The notes beneath the pieces are model-generated. The model was given only the letters and a program-made list of their open reading frames with translations, was not told the origin of the DNA and did not search any database. Positions 20,901 to 28,871 of a stretch of 49,031 bases of DNA are shown here, in pieces (the stretch's first letter is position 1; every line of letters begins with the position of its first letter). Source of the DNA: Candidatus Gallipaludibacter merdavium (GTDB lineage Bacteria > Bacteroidota > Bacteroidia > Bacteroidales > Paludibacteraceae); the NCBI GenBank assembly GCA_017694875.1, contig JADIMG010000006.1, forward strand, positions 1 through 49,031, read 5' to 3'. The position numbers were made by a program, and so were the translations under genes.

Positions 20901-22399
20901 ATGAAAAAATTTCTCCATCTGTCAGAGAGCAATTGCTTGTGGTACAAAGTAATACGGAGAGGATGATGCGTATGATCAATCAGATTCTTGATTTCCGGAA
21001 GATTCAAAACAAGAAAATGCGCTTGAAAATTCAGCCTACCCATATTGATGCTTTGGTTAAAAATATTTGCGCCAATTTCAATAAGGAGGCACAGGAGAAA
21101 AATATTAATTTTACAGTACAAAGTACTCTGAACGATACTATATTATGGGTCGACCAGGATAAAATTGATATCATATTGTATAATCTGTTGTCGAATGCAT
21201 TTAAGTTTACGCCTGACAATCGCAACATTACGGTTAGATTGGAAGAAGATAATGAAAATGTGCGAATGTATGTGCAGGATGAAGGCATCGGTATATCGAA
21301 AGACAAACACAATGCACTTTTTTCCAGATTTGTTTCAACCAGTGATACGCAAAAGTTGGGTAAGTTTACCATCAAGGGATCTGGTATTGGATTGAATCTG
21401 GTAAAAGAGCTGGTAGATCTGCATAAGGGTACCATAGATGTGGAGAGTGCAGAGAATAAAGGGACTACCTTTATTGTCACATTCAAGAAAGGTAAAGAAC
21501 ATTTTGATCCGCAGTCGGTTGATTTCATCGTGAATGACAAGATGGGAAGCGAAACGGCAAATGGAGAAGATGTAATAGACAAACATCTGGGCATTAATCT
21601 GGAAAATACTCCTAAATCGCAATTTACTATGCTTATTGTAGAAGACAATCAGGATATGAGAAACTTCCTTATTAATCTGTTTAAGAATAATTATAAGGTA
21701 TTGTTTGCTGTGGATGGAAAGCAGGGCATGGAAGTGGCACTGACAAATATACCCGATCTGATAATTACAGACCTTATGATGCCCGAGATGGATGGTTTGG
21801 AGCTTACAAACGCGCTTAAAAGCGATGAAAAGACCAGTCATATACCTATTATACTTTTAACAGCGAAAACGGCTGTAGAAAGCCGTCTGGAGGCTTTACG
21901 CTTTGGAGCGGATGATTATATTACCAAACCCTTCTCTCCTGTCTATTTGGAAGCACGTGTCAATAATCTATTGGAATTGCGTCAGAAGCTTCAGGAACGT
22001 TATAGAAACGAGCTTTTGAAGCTTAATCCCAAGAAGATTGAAAAGGATGGTGTATCTCCAGAAGAGGCTTTCCTGGCTAAATTGCTTGATTTTATGGAGA
22101 GAAACATGGACAACAATAATCTTACGGTGGATGATTTGGTTTCTGAAATGGCTTTGGGACGAACGGTATTTTTCAATAAATTGAAAGGGCTTACCGGTCT
22201 ATCACCGGTTGAGTTCATTCGGGAAATACGAATCAAGAGAGCGGCCCAATTGCTGGAGGATGATAGATATAATGTGACAGAGGTTACTTATATGGTGGGC
22301 ATGAATGACTCCAGGTATTTCAGCAAGTGCTTCAAGGCTGTTTTTGGTATGACGCCAAGCGAGTATAAGAAAAACGCAAAAGCAAAACGAGATGCATAA
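17984..22399 (+). CDS. hybrid two-component system sensor/regulator (one-protein HTCS) with AraC output
   Basis: A 1471-residue protein from ATG 17984, which gives a clean signal peptide (MKKYLFLLLFSSLLANAQ); the in-frame start at 17915 would bury it. The periplasmic half holds many two-component-regulator propeller repeats (patterns such as GxIWIGTxGGGLN) and a Y_Y_Y domain, then a membrane segment (about 902-924). The histidine kinase has NISHELRTPLS with phospho-acceptor His954, the N-box NLLSNAFKFTP and the G-box GSGIGLNLV. A receiver domain carries phospho-acceptor Asp1263 (IITDLMMPEMDG). The C-terminus is an AraC-type DNA-binding domain (about 1370-1465). In Bacteroidota such proteins sense glycan fragments and switch on utilisation loci, but no susC/susD-like locus is adjacent, so the signal and targets are unknown. 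Confidence 0.95.
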   Translation: MKKYLFLLLFSSLLANAQVEYKFQHYSVNDGLSQNTVMSIMQDHKGFMWFGTWDGLSKFDGTQFTTYKSYPGDASEITTNRIDFLYEDKFGFIWMQTYDGRFHRFDPRLETFRSLPDKIESFSYSVQRDKFFLEANDGSIWIATKNEGLLCAVSDPSDGSLEIVQYAPQTDRPLSHNKVNFLIKDLKGTIWVGTDCGLNAIDSLGHVEQFFPNVEKETNRFYAACPTEKSIWFGAEKGILWRYTYTTGQFERIFLGTETRVSDIEVVLQRYVVITTETAGFFVYDALSSSIRQFSKENNRDIHTNCFFSVTQDSFGLIWLEADQPGIFRYQCQQASLKLFTPKVDAAHVSSIQPNLLIFEDINQRLWINPQGGGFSWYDRETDELRPFFNEPNSKDCRFSNLIHTAFSDKEGNLWMCTYNKGLEKIAAIETQFQLYKMDKEQNTLTSNEVRSVYELADGNVLIATKDGYTRCYDAQLQPIGVLCKDGSIQQNPHATAFRQLVYTIFQDSKGRIWLGTKGAGLFLLTKDETTGAYKLSHFQHSDLNKSSLSNDNVYSIVESKQGEIWIGTFGGGLNRAVENGGQIYFQHAQSGLEFYDLDKYSKVRCLFSDDEGILWVGTTAGLLQIELEKGGRYEVFYSSKIPGVASCLSDNNVHDIYQDKKGDIWIGTFGGGLNKLLKKATISEPAHFQAYTMKSSGAFNDIVLCILEDKFGNLWVSSENVISRFDVENNTFQNFNVLGGTSDSYFSEAAGAVFASNKLAFGSNKGLVVFDPIRILRSDDVPNIEFTRFQLFNQDVPVGVPGSPLKQSIGYTDKIVLNHKQSVFSIEYAALDMRTPDRIQYAFMLDGFEKEWNYVQSQRKATYTNLSKGTYQFRVKSTNKDGVWVNNDAVLTIVIKPSFWETPFAYILYVMLMIALLFMVYYITIQFNHKNTEVEIERQVMDNKLRFFTNISHELRTPLSLILGPVENILHNEKISPSVREQLLVVQSNTERMMRMINQILDFRKIQNKKMRLKIQPTHIDALVKNICANFNKEAQEKNINFTVQSTLNDTILWVDQDKIDIILYNLLSNAFKFTPDNRNITVRLEEDNENVRMYVQDEGIGISKDKHNALFSRFVSTSDTQKLGKFTIKGSGIGLNLVKELVDLHKGTIDVESAENKGTTFIVTFKKGKEHFDPQSVDFIVNDKMGSETANGEDVIDKHLGINLENTPKSQFTMLIVEDNQDMRNFLINLFKNNYKVLFAVDGKQGMEVALTNIPDLIITDLMMPEMDGLELTNALKSDEKTSHIPIILLTAKTAVESRLEALRFGADDYITKPFSPVYLEARVNNLLELRQKLQERYRNELLKLNPKKIEKDGVSPEEAFLAKLLDFMERNMDNNNLTVDDLVSEMALGRTVFFNKLKGLTGLSPVEFIREIRIKRAAQLLEDDRYNVTEVTYMVGMNDSRYFSKCFKAVFGMTPSEYKKNAKAKRDA

Positions 22400-22414
22400 T
22401 AAGAGGATATCTAT

Positions 22415-22438
22415 AAAAGGCAACCAAGGTTGCCTTTT
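22415..22438. terminator. bidirectional terminator between the HTCS and HAD genes
   Basis: AAAAGGCAACC (22415-22425) and GGTTGCCTTTT (22428-22438) form a perfect 11-bp stem with flanking A and T runs, suited to both convergent genes. Confidence 0.85.
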
Positions 22439-22458
22439 ATCGTGTTCAATGGAACAAA

Positions 22459-23085
22459 CTATTCCAGCATTTTTTCCACTTCAGGCCTGAAATCAGCGTT
22501 AGTGGCCAAATGTATAGCGTGGAATCCCATCTTGGTAGCTGTTGCAATATTGGATGCGCTGTCGTCAATGAAGATACTTTCTTCTGCGCGTATGTTTGCA
22601 GAGTCTAACATGGTTTGAAAGATAATGGGATCCGGTTTGACACATTTCATTTCGTATGAAAGAAAAAGGTGGTCCATATAGGCGTCCAGCGGTTTGCCGG
22701 CGGCTGTTAATCGGCTGCTTCTTACCCAGTTCATTACGTAGGGGTTGGTGTTGCTTAACAGATAGACTTTGAAGCCTTTTTCACGTAAGAATGATAGGTA
22801 ATCCAGCTTGTATTGAGGTACATCAACAATAAAACCTAACCAAGCGTATTCAATTTCTTCGTAGCTTAATTCACGATTGGCAATTTTGCTTAATTCCAAG
22901 CGAAAATTTTCGGCATTCATGCTTCCGTCTTCAATGCGTAGGAAAAGCCCTTTCTGATGAAACTCATCCAATAGCTCATTGGCGTTTTTAATCCCGATTT
23001 CAATAAAGCGTTCAACGCATTTGCTTCTGTCCAGACTGAGGATAACACCCCCCATGTCGAAAATAATATTACGAATTGTGCTCAT
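22459..23085 (-). CDS. HAD-superfamily (YihX-like) phosphatase
   Basis: A 208-residue HAD hydrolase. Motif I is IFDMGGV with nucleophile Asp10 and Gly at the +2 position, as in the YihX/alpha-D-glucose-1-phosphatase branch rather than the usual DxD. Motif II is LLSNTNP, motif III includes the lysine in MKCVKPDP, and motif IV is FIDDSASNI. A helical cap lies between motifs I and II. The substrate is probably a small phosphorylated metabolite; which one cannot be told. It follows pgk by 77 bases but a terminator hairpin lies between them. Confidence 0.85.
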   Translation of the reverse strand: MSTIRNIIFDMGGVILSLDRSKCVERFIEIGIKNANELLDEFHQKGLFLRIEDGSMNAENFRLELSKIANRELSYEEIEYAWLGFIVDVPQYKLDYLSFLREKGFKVYLLSNTNPYVMNWVRSSRLTAAGKPLDAYMDHLFLSYEMKCVKPDPIIFQTMLDSANIRAEESIFIDDSASNIATATKMGFHAIHLATNADFRPEVEKMLE

Positions 23086-23101
23086 GTGAGTTGCTTAAAA
23101 A

Positions 23102-23142
23102 AGAAAAGGCTGTCCGTGCCGTCATGCAGGAAAGCCTTTTCT
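23102..23142 (-). terminator. terminator between pgk and the HAD gene
   Basis: AGAAAAGGCT (23102-23111) pairs with AGCCTTTTCT (23133-23142). On the minus strand the arm ends in a T-rich run. Some read-through into the HAD gene is possible. Confidence 0.6.
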
Positions 23143-23162
23143 GAATGAATCAATGTTATGGT

Positions 23163-24413
23163 TTATTCTCCTTTGATGGCAGCAATTCCAGGCAATACTT
23201 TTCCTTCGATTGCTTCAAGCAATGCACCGCCACCGGTTGAGATATAGGATACTTTATCGGCCATACCGAATTTATTGATACATGCCACAGAATCACCTCC
23301 ACCAATCAGTGAAAATGCGCCTGCTGCAGTAGCTTTGGCAATGGCTTCTGCAATGGCACGTGAACCGTCGGTAAAGTTGTCGAATTCAAATACACCTGCA
23401 GGGCCGTTCCATAGAATAGTCTTGGCTCCTTCAATGGCAGCTGCAAATGCCTTACGGGTTTCAGGACCGGCATCCAATCCCTCCCAGCCATCAGGAATGT
23501 TGTTGGCTGGAACAATTTGAGTGTTGGCGTCGTTGGCAAATCTGTCTGCTGCCACGCAGTCAGTACCCAAAACAAGGTTTACCCCTTTAGCTTTAGCCTT
23601 GGCAATGATATCAAGAGCCAAATCCAGTTTGTCGTCTTCGCAGATGGAGTTACCTATATGTCCGCCTTGAGCTTTGGCAAAGGTATAAGTCATACCGCCG
23701 CACAAAATCAGGTTATCTACTTTATCCATGAGGTTTTCGATAATACCGATTTTGGTAGATACTTTGGAACCTCCCATGATGGCCGTGAACGGATGTTTGA
23801 TGTTGCTAAGAACATTGTCAACGGCTTGTACTTCCTTTTCCATCAAATAGCCCAACATTTTGTGGTCGGCATCAAAATAATCGGCGATGACAGCTGTTGA
23901 AGCATGCTTGCGGTGAGCAGTTCCAAACGCATCGTTCACATAGCAGTCAGCGTAGGAAGCCAATGTTTTGGCAAATTCCTTTTGTGCAGCCTTCATGGCC
24001 TTTTTGGCATCTTCATATGCTGGGTCATCTTTTTCTATGCCAACAGGCTTGCCTTCCTCTTCTCCATAGAAGCGGAGGTTTTCAAGTAACAAAACCTCAC
24101 CGGGTTTCAATGCAGCAGCTGCAGCACCTGCTTTGGCACAATCAGGAGCAAATTGAACTTTGACACCCAATTTTTCTGATACGGCATCTACAATTTGGCT
24201 TAATGATAGTTTGGGGTTGACTTTTCCTTTGGGTTTGCCCATGTGTGACATAATGATAACACTGCCGCCATCGTTCAAAATCTTTTTCAAGGTAGGCAAT
24301 GCTCCACGAATACGGGTATCATCTGTAATTTTTCCGTTTTCATCCAAGGGTACATTGAAGTCTACCCTTACAATAGCCTTTTTACCGGCAAAATTAAATT
24401 GATCAATTGTCAT
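23163..24413 (-). CDS. pgk: phosphoglycerate kinase
   Basis: A 416-residue glycolytic enzyme transferring phosphate from 1,3-bisphosphoglycerate to ADP. Full length for the family. Hallmarks are RVDFNVPLD near the N-terminus, the substrate segment [29 protein letters not shown] and the nucleotide-site GGGDSVACI. It is transcribed alone, from a promoter embedded in an intergenic repeat about 90 bases upstream. Confidence 0.97.
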   Translation of the reverse strand: MTIDQFNFAGKKAIVRVDFNVPLDENGKITDDTRIRGALPTLKKILNDGGSVIIMSHMGKPKGKVNPKLSLSQIVDAVSEKLGVKVQFAPDCAKAGAAAAALKPGEVLLLENLRFYGEEEGKPVGIEKDDPAYEDAKKAMKAAQKEFAKTLASYADCYVNDAFGTAHRKHASTAVIADYFDADHKMLGYLMEKEVQAVDNVLSNIKHPFTAIMGGSKVSTKIGIIENLMDKVDNLILCGGMTYTFAKAQGGHIGNSICEDDKLDLALDIIAKAKAKGVNLVLGTDCVAADRFANDANTQIVPANNIPDGWEGLDAGPETRKAFAAAIEGAKTILWNGPAGVFEFDNFTDGSRAIAEAIAKATAAGAFSLIGGGDSVACINKFGMADKVSYISTGGGALLEAIEGKVLPGIAAIKGE

Positions 24414-24505
24414 AACTTTAATCTTTAATATACCTTGTTCAATGGATTGTTTGTTGACAAGATATGGTTGTGAATAAATAAATTCTTCTTTAATGAATTA
24501 CGCTG

Positions 24506-24537
24506 CAAAGATAGTGAAAGCCGAGCGGAGTGGCAAA
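24506..24537 (-). promoter_or_regulatory. predicted pgk promoter inside a repeat element
   Basis: On the minus strand TTTG (24534-24537), 20 bases, TATCTTTG (24506-24513): an excellent match. Both boxes lie in or at the edge of repeat copy 1. The leader would be about 85-90 nt. Confidence 0.6.
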
Positions 24538-24664
24538 TGCAAAACGCAGTTTTGTGATTTGACAATTCCGAGGCGCCTCCTATCTTATCCAGAGATAGTG
24601 AAAGCCGAGCGGAGTGACAAATGCAAAACGCAGTTTTATGATTTGGCACTTCCGAGGCGCCTCC
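24510..24664. repeat. tandem pair of 71-bp intergenic repeats
   Basis: Copy 1 is 24510-24580 and copy 2 is 24594-24664, separated by 13 bases. They differ at four positions. Each begins GATAGTGAAAGCCGAGCGGA and ends CCGAGGCGCCTCC. Inside each, CAAAT and AAAAC pair with GTTTT and ATTTG, giving a central hairpin. The pair lies in the 367-bp gap between pgk and the ZIP gene; the rest of that gap (24665-24780) holds nothing I can assign. Confidence 0.9.
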
Positions 24665-24780
24665 GACTAGTGTTAGAATAATCGAAAACCGGTTATAAAG
24701 TAAAAGAGTAATATCGTTTTGAAATACTATATTATTGAATATCAGTAATGTTTGAGGATGTTGTCAGGCTGCTCGCAGTT

Positions 24781-25563
24781 TTAGCCTAATGCAACGTCTA
24801 ATATCATCATAAGTATAAAGCCAGCTCCAAATCCAAAGGTGCCTACATTGGAGTGGTTACCCTCTGCTGATTCGGGAATAAGTTCTTCCACTACCACATA
24901 AAGCATGGCACCGGCGGCAAATGTCAGCAGGTAGGGTAAAGCCGGTGTGATATAATTGGCCAGCCAAATGGTAAGTAGTGCTCCTAATGGTTCGACAATT
25001 CCAGAAAGTACACCTAGGCCGAAAGCTCTACTACGGCTGGCACCTTCGCTACGCAGTGGTAATGAAATTACTGCTCCTTCAGGAAAGTTTTGTATAGCTA
25101 TACCGATAGCCAGGGCAAATGCTCCGGCAATGCTCATGGAAAACTCGCCAGCCAATGCTCCAGCAAAGACGACACCAACCGCCATGCCTTCTGGGATATT
25201 GTGAAGGGTAACTGCCAATACGAGCATTGCCCTTTTGCTCAAGTTGCTGTGTGGACCTTCCGGTGCTTGGCTTCCAAGGTGTAAATGTGGAATGAGTCTG
25301 TCCATCAGCCATAAAAACAGCATGCCGCCAGCCACTCCAATGGCAGATGGAAGAAAGGCCATATTACCCAGTTCTGCACTCATATCCATGGCAGGAATGA
25401 TGAGCGACCATACGCTGGCAGCCACCATCACCCCGGAAGCAAAGCCTAGCAAACCTTTCTGCAAGTATGGGTGCATGCGCTCTCCTGTTAAGAAAACACA
25501 TGCGGCACCGGCTGTCGTTCCGAGAAAGGGGATAAGTAATCCCAATAATACAATATCTGTCAT
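24781..25563 (-). CDS. ZIP-family divalent metal transporter
   Basis: A 260-residue inner-membrane protein with about eight hydrophobic segments. Transport-site motifs are HNIPEG in the fourth helix and QNFPEG in the fifth, the classic ZIP metal-binding pair. A short cytosolic loop with His residues (IPHLHLGSQAPEGPHSN) lies between helices 3 and 4. The protein probably imports Zn2+ or another divalent metal (ZupT/GufA-like); specificity is not readable. It is monocistronic, 130 bases downstream of the U32 gene, with its own promoter. Confidence 0.9.
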   Translation of the reverse strand: MTDIVLLGLLIPFLGTTAGAACVFLTGERMHPYLQKGLLGFASGVMVAASVWSLIIPAMDMSAELGNMAFLPSAIGVAGGMLFLWLMDRLIPHLHLGSQAPEGPHSNLSKRAMLVLAVTLHNIPEGMAVGVVFAGALAGEFSMSIAGAFALAIGIAIQNFPEGAVISLPLRSEGASRSRAFGLGVLSGIVEPLGALLTIWLANYITPALPYLLTFAAGAMLYVVVEELIPESAEGNHSNVGTFGFGAGFILMMILDVALG

Positions 25564-25587
25564 TTGATAGCTATAATGATTTCGTTA

Positions 25588-25616
25588 CAAAAATAAGCAG
25601 ATTTGGCCTAATCAAA
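25588..25616 (-). promoter_or_regulatory. predicted ZIP transporter promoter
   Basis: On the minus strand TTTG (25613-25616), 17 bases, TATTTTTG (25588-25595). The leader would be about 19 nt. No clear Zur-type palindrome was seen. Confidence 0.45.
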
Positions 25617-25693
25617 AATTCCTGGTATGTTTTTATATTTCTTTGATGCAGCACTTTCTATTATAAGATGGTTAAATACGAATGGTTTTGAGG

Positions 25694-27520
25694 TTATGCT
25701 TTGGTGATGTACATTTCGCATCGTTGGCAGTCGAAATGTAGTTGAAGGCGATTTTTTCCGCTTACTAGGTAAAGAGGCATATGTGGGCGAATATCTTTTC
25801 TTGCGGTTTGTTTGGGGCAAATGCCCATTTCATATCGTATGCAGTACTTGCAGCTCATGAGTTTTGCTTCTTTTACTGCTTGTTTTTCGAAAGCCGGTTG
25901 AATGCTTTGCGCACCATGTCGTCTGTAAAATGCTTCGGCTGCTTTATTGTATATATTGTTGGTATAATCCAATTGGTTTTGTGGAAAAACTACTGGTAGT
26001 TCTTTGTGCAGCTTCTTTTCTCTTCTGTCTTTTTGCAATTCATGCAACAACTGCTCAACGGCATCACGTCTTGCCGTATTGAGTATGCCGGCAGGAATGA
26101 AAAATTTTTTGGCTTCGTCTGCAACAATTTCTACAGCTTCAAAAGGAGTGTCACCTAGCTTACTGAGCTGGCTGACAATTGTGTTTGCCATTTGCTCTGG
26201 TTTCTGCGCTGCTGTTTTTGTAACAGGGATATCTACATCAGTACAGATGTTTCTGCTCAACTCTGTCAAAGACAATCTGAATCCGTTGTCAGTCGGACTA
26301 AGCACCCATTTCACGGGCAGTTTCCTTTCGGCTGTTTTTTGTGCCAGTTGCTGTTCAAATTGTTGGTCAAAGTTTCGATAGATAATAGTTCCTGGCAATG
26401 CTTCTTGCAGAGATGAAGTGGCTTGTATAACACCGTCTTTCAATGTGTTTATTCTGAAGCCGGTGAAACCATCTTTTCCTACATAGCACAAGCCATCACC
26501 ATTTTGCAAGGTCTTATTTGTTGCCAACCATAGTTGTTTGCCTCGTATGCTTTTGATTTTTCCAATGGGTTCACCCATGGACTTTGGTGTATCCCATTGT
26601 GCCATTAATGTACGTTCATGTAGGAAATAGTCTGTGGCACCGCGATGGAAAGTTTTTTGAGGGTTGGGTTCAAAAAAGTGTATGGTTCTGCCGAATGAGG
26701 CTTGCTGATAGGGTTTGTCACTTCCCAAAAGCAAATCCAATCGTTTCCGGTAATAAGAGACAATGTTTTTTACATAATCCATATCTTTCAGCCTTCCTTC
26801 AATCTTCAGTGAACTTACGCCTGCATCCAATAGTTCCTTTAGATAGTCGGAACGGTCCATATCTTTCAATGACAACAAATGCTTTTGCCTTTGCCAAACA
26901 TGTCCCTCTGCATCTATCAGGTCATAAGGCAAACGGCATAATTGAGCACATGCACCTCTGTTGGCGCTCCTGCCACACAATGCTTGGCTTAGATAACATT
27001 GACCGCTGTAGCTTACGCAAAGTGCACCATGGACAAATGCTTCTAATTCTACATCTGTTTGTTGTCGTATATTTCTTATCTCTTCAATTCCTAATTCACG
27101 TGCCAATACAACGCGTGAAAAACCGACATCCTGTAAAAATTTCACACGTTCCGGCGTACGGTTGTCTGCTTGTGTTGAGGCATGTAGGCGGATAGGGGGG
27201 AGGTTTAGGGATAATATGCCCATATCCTGAACTATTAGCGCATCGGCTCCAGCTTCGTAGAGTTGTAGAATCAGTTTTTCTGCTTCATTTAGCTCCTCGT
27301 CTGTCAATATGGTATTAAGTGTTACCAGAATCTTAGCACCATAAATATGTGCAAATTCTGTCAATTTTTGAATGTCTTCTATCGCGTTGCCTGCAGCTTG
27401 TCGTGCGCCAAATTTGGGCGCACCAATATATATCGCATCTGCACCATGTTTGATGGCCTCAATGCCGATTTCTGCATTTTTGGCGGGAGATAACAGTTCA
27501 ATATGTGTAGAATGGGACAT
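25694..27520 (-). CDS. U32-family protein, RlhA-like (23S rRNA hydroxylation) candidate
   Basis: A 608-residue protein from ATG 27520. Opening motifs ELLSPAKNAEIGIEAIKHGA and DAIYIGAPKFGARQAAGN, and the cysteine-rich block SGQCYLSQALCGRSANRGAC, are diagnostic of U32 'peptidases', now known in several cases to be tRNA/rRNA hydroxylases (TrhP, RlhA). The length and the extra C-terminal domain fit the longer RlhA type rather than the roughly 450-residue TrhP. The C-terminus has additional cysteines (CKYCIRYEMGICPK and DCQRCEMY) that may bind a metal or cluster. A longer in-frame start at 27577 is rejected because it would include the promoter and overlap the upstream terminator. It stands alone between the ZIP and lipoprotein genes. 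Confidence 0.85.
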   Translation of the reverse strand: MSHSTHIELLSPAKNAEIGIEAIKHGADAIYIGAPKFGARQAAGNAIEDIQKLTEFAHIYGAKILVTLNTILTDEELNEAEKLILQLYEAGADALIVQDMGILSLNLPPIRLHASTQADNRTPERVKFLQDVGFSRVVLARELGIEEIRNIRQQTDVELEAFVHGALCVSYSGQCYLSQALCGRSANRGACAQLCRLPYDLIDAEGHVWQRQKHLLSLKDMDRSDYLKELLDAGVSSLKIEGRLKDMDYVKNIVSYYRKRLDLLLGSDKPYQQASFGRTIHFFEPNPQKTFHRGATDYFLHERTLMAQWDTPKSMGEPIGKIKSIRGKQLWLATNKTLQNGDGLCYVGKDGFTGFRINTLKDGVIQATSSLQEALPGTIIYRNFDQQFEQQLAQKTAERKLPVKWVLSPTDNGFRLSLTELSRNICTDVDIPVTKTAAQKPEQMANTIVSQLSKLGDTPFEAVEIVADEAKKFFIPAGILNTARRDAVEQLLHELQKDRREKKLHKELPVVFPQNQLDYTNNIYNKAAEAFYRRHGAQSIQPAFEKQAVKEAKLMSCKYCIRYEMGICPKQTARKDIRPHMPLYLVSGKNRLQLHFDCQRCEMYITKA

Positions 27521-27532
27521 TACTTTTTTAGG

Positions 27533-27565
27533 CAAAGATACAAATAATGTATTACTTGTTAGAAA
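27533..27565 (-). promoter_or_regulatory. predicted U32 gene promoter, very close to the start codon
   Basis: On the minus strand a -7 box TATCTTTG (27533-27540) is 21 bases from TTTC (27562-27565). The box ends only 12 bases before the ATG, implying a leader of fewer than 10 nt. Confidence 0.4.
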
Positions 27566-27566
27566 C

Positions 27567-27597
27567 AAAAAAGCCATGCTAATAGCATGGCTTTTTT
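27567..27597 (-). terminator. terminator of the upstream lipoprotein gene
   Basis: AAAAAAGCCATGCT (27567-27580) and AGCATGGCTTTTTT (27584-27597) form a perfect 14-bp stem with a 3-nt loop. It abuts the next promoter. Confidence 0.88.
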
Positions 27598-27614
27598 GAC
27601 GACTTTATCTTTTG

Positions 27615-28763
27615 TTATTTTGCTCTTTTAAATGCTACTGGTATTTCTTTTACCGGTACCATGCGTCCCCATTGTTTTGCTGCTTTTGGAGCAAGGCGTT
27701 GAGGAACTGAAGAGGATGGTACGTATTCTGGCAATTCAAATGTTCCTTTGAATGTGCTGCCATTGAATGAAGTTGCATCAATAGTGAATTTCATTGTGCC
27801 TTCAGCTGAACCTTCTTCGATTGTCAAGGTTCCTTCCTGTGGGTAAAGTGTGCTGATGATACCTTCTGTGCCAATTGTATATATCTCAGAGAAGAAATAG
27901 GAAGAACCATAATAATTCAAAAGAGAGATATAGTAGTCACTTGCAGTAACAAAGTCCAAATTCGCATCAGACATACTTCCGTTATACATGTTTGCAAATG
28001 GGATAGTTCCAGTTGGCAAAGATGCTGCATTTTGTTGGTCTCCATTAAACATAAAGCAAAGAATAAGTTGCAACATACCGTTGGGATATTGGGGTGATGT
28101 AACGACAGCACTCAATTGTCCTTGTGCTACAGTCTCACCTTCTTTAGGTGTGAAATAATATAAATTATAATCTGATAGATCCTCGTTTACTGTCATAGAA
28201 GTGATGTTGAGCTGTTCATATTCGTCTGCACTTTCCCATTTATATTCGGCCACAATTGCACTGCCCTTGTAATGTAACTTTTCATTATCTCCGTCAGCTA
28301 ATGCGATGTTCAATGTAATTTCCATATCTGATGCATTGCCGGCGATAATAAGTTCACCGCTTTCAGCAGAAACTTCTACTGCACTTTCACCCTTGCCAAT
28401 AACTTTAGTTACAGTTGCTTGTTCGGCAGCTGCAATTTCTTTAACAATCGTGTATGTTCCTTCAACAGGAGCAGCTAAATCATTAGGATAAGAAGCTAAA
28501 GAAACACTATATGTTGTTCCTGCTTGTTCATTGGTTAATATAAGCGTGTAAGCCTCTGTCTCTGCTACAACAGGGAAAGATTCTCCATAGTAAGTGTCAA
28601 CCAATATACCTTCCAATGCTACTTCAACTTGGGTTGGTGTTGTTGTAGTGTCATTTCCGTCATTACCATCATCAGGATTTGTCGGTTGGTTTTGGTTGCA
28701 TGCACTAAAAGCTACTGCAACGATGGCTGCAAAAGCCATAGCAAAGAATTTCATTTTTTTCAT
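27615..28763 (-). CDS. lipoprotein of unknown function
   Basis: A 382-residue lipoprotein from ATG 28763, which gives MKKMKFFAMAFAAIVAVAFSAC with a lipobox (Cys22); a longer frame from 28856 would run through the promoter and is rejected. An Asp/Asn/Thr-rich linker follows the cysteine. The mature protein is beta-rich, with two similar-looking halves, each carrying YYG-S/E-F, a strand pair, and G-T-Y/F-E/T-type turns. The end is unusually basic (KAAKQWGRMVPVKEIPVAFKRAK). It resembles, in layout, the shorter lipoprotein encoded just upstream (28872-29531). I cannot assign a function. Confidence 0.75.
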   Translation of the reverse strand: MKKMKFFAMAFAAIVAVAFSACNQNQPTNPDDGNDGNDTTTTPTQVEVALEGILVDTYYGESFPVVAETEAYTLILTNEQAGTTYSVSLASYPNDLAAPVEGTYTIVKEIAAAEQATVTKVIGKGESAVEVSAESGELIIAGNASDMEITLNIALADGDNEKLHYKGSAIVAEYKWESADEYEQLNITSMTVNEDLSDYNLYYFTPKEGETVAQGQLSAVVTSPQYPNGMLQLILCFMFNGDQQNAASLPTGTIPFANMYNGSMSDANLDFVTASDYYISLLNYYGSSYFFSEIYTIGTEGIISTLYPQEGTLTIEEGSAEGTMKFTIDATSFNGSTFKGTFELPEYVPSSSVPQRLAPKAAKQWGRMVPVKEIPVAFKRAK

Positions 28764-28803
28764 ACTCGTTCTTAAATTAAGGGTTGATAAATAAGTTCTG
28801 CGG

Positions 28804-28834
28804 CAAATGTAGCAATTATATCTGAACAAACAAA
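28804..28834 (-). promoter_or_regulatory. predicted promoter of the 382-residue lipoprotein gene
   Basis: On the minus strand TTTG (28831-28834), 19 bases, TACATTTG (28804-28811). The leader would be about 35 nt. Confidence 0.5.
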
Positions 28835-28871
28835 TTTTTGCGACATTTTTCTGCAAAAAAATAGATGTGCT

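Noticed and set aside
21031-21648. 205-codon minus-strand frame opposite the kinase domain of the HTCS gene
   Set aside because: Antisense shadow of strongly conserved histidine kinase sequence.
24510-24664. Possible CRISPR array
   Set aside because: Only two 71-bp copies with a 13-base gap; repeat length and spacer length are wrong and no cas gene is present.
24425-24681. Short frames on both strands in the pgk upstream region, with a repeated peptide
   Set aside because: They are translations of the 71-bp intergenic repeat; the repeated peptide reflects DNA repetition, and the frame overlaps the pgk promoter.
28764-28856. Longer N-terminus for the 382-residue lipoprotein
   Set aside because: The added part covers the predicted promoter and would bury the lipoprotein signal.
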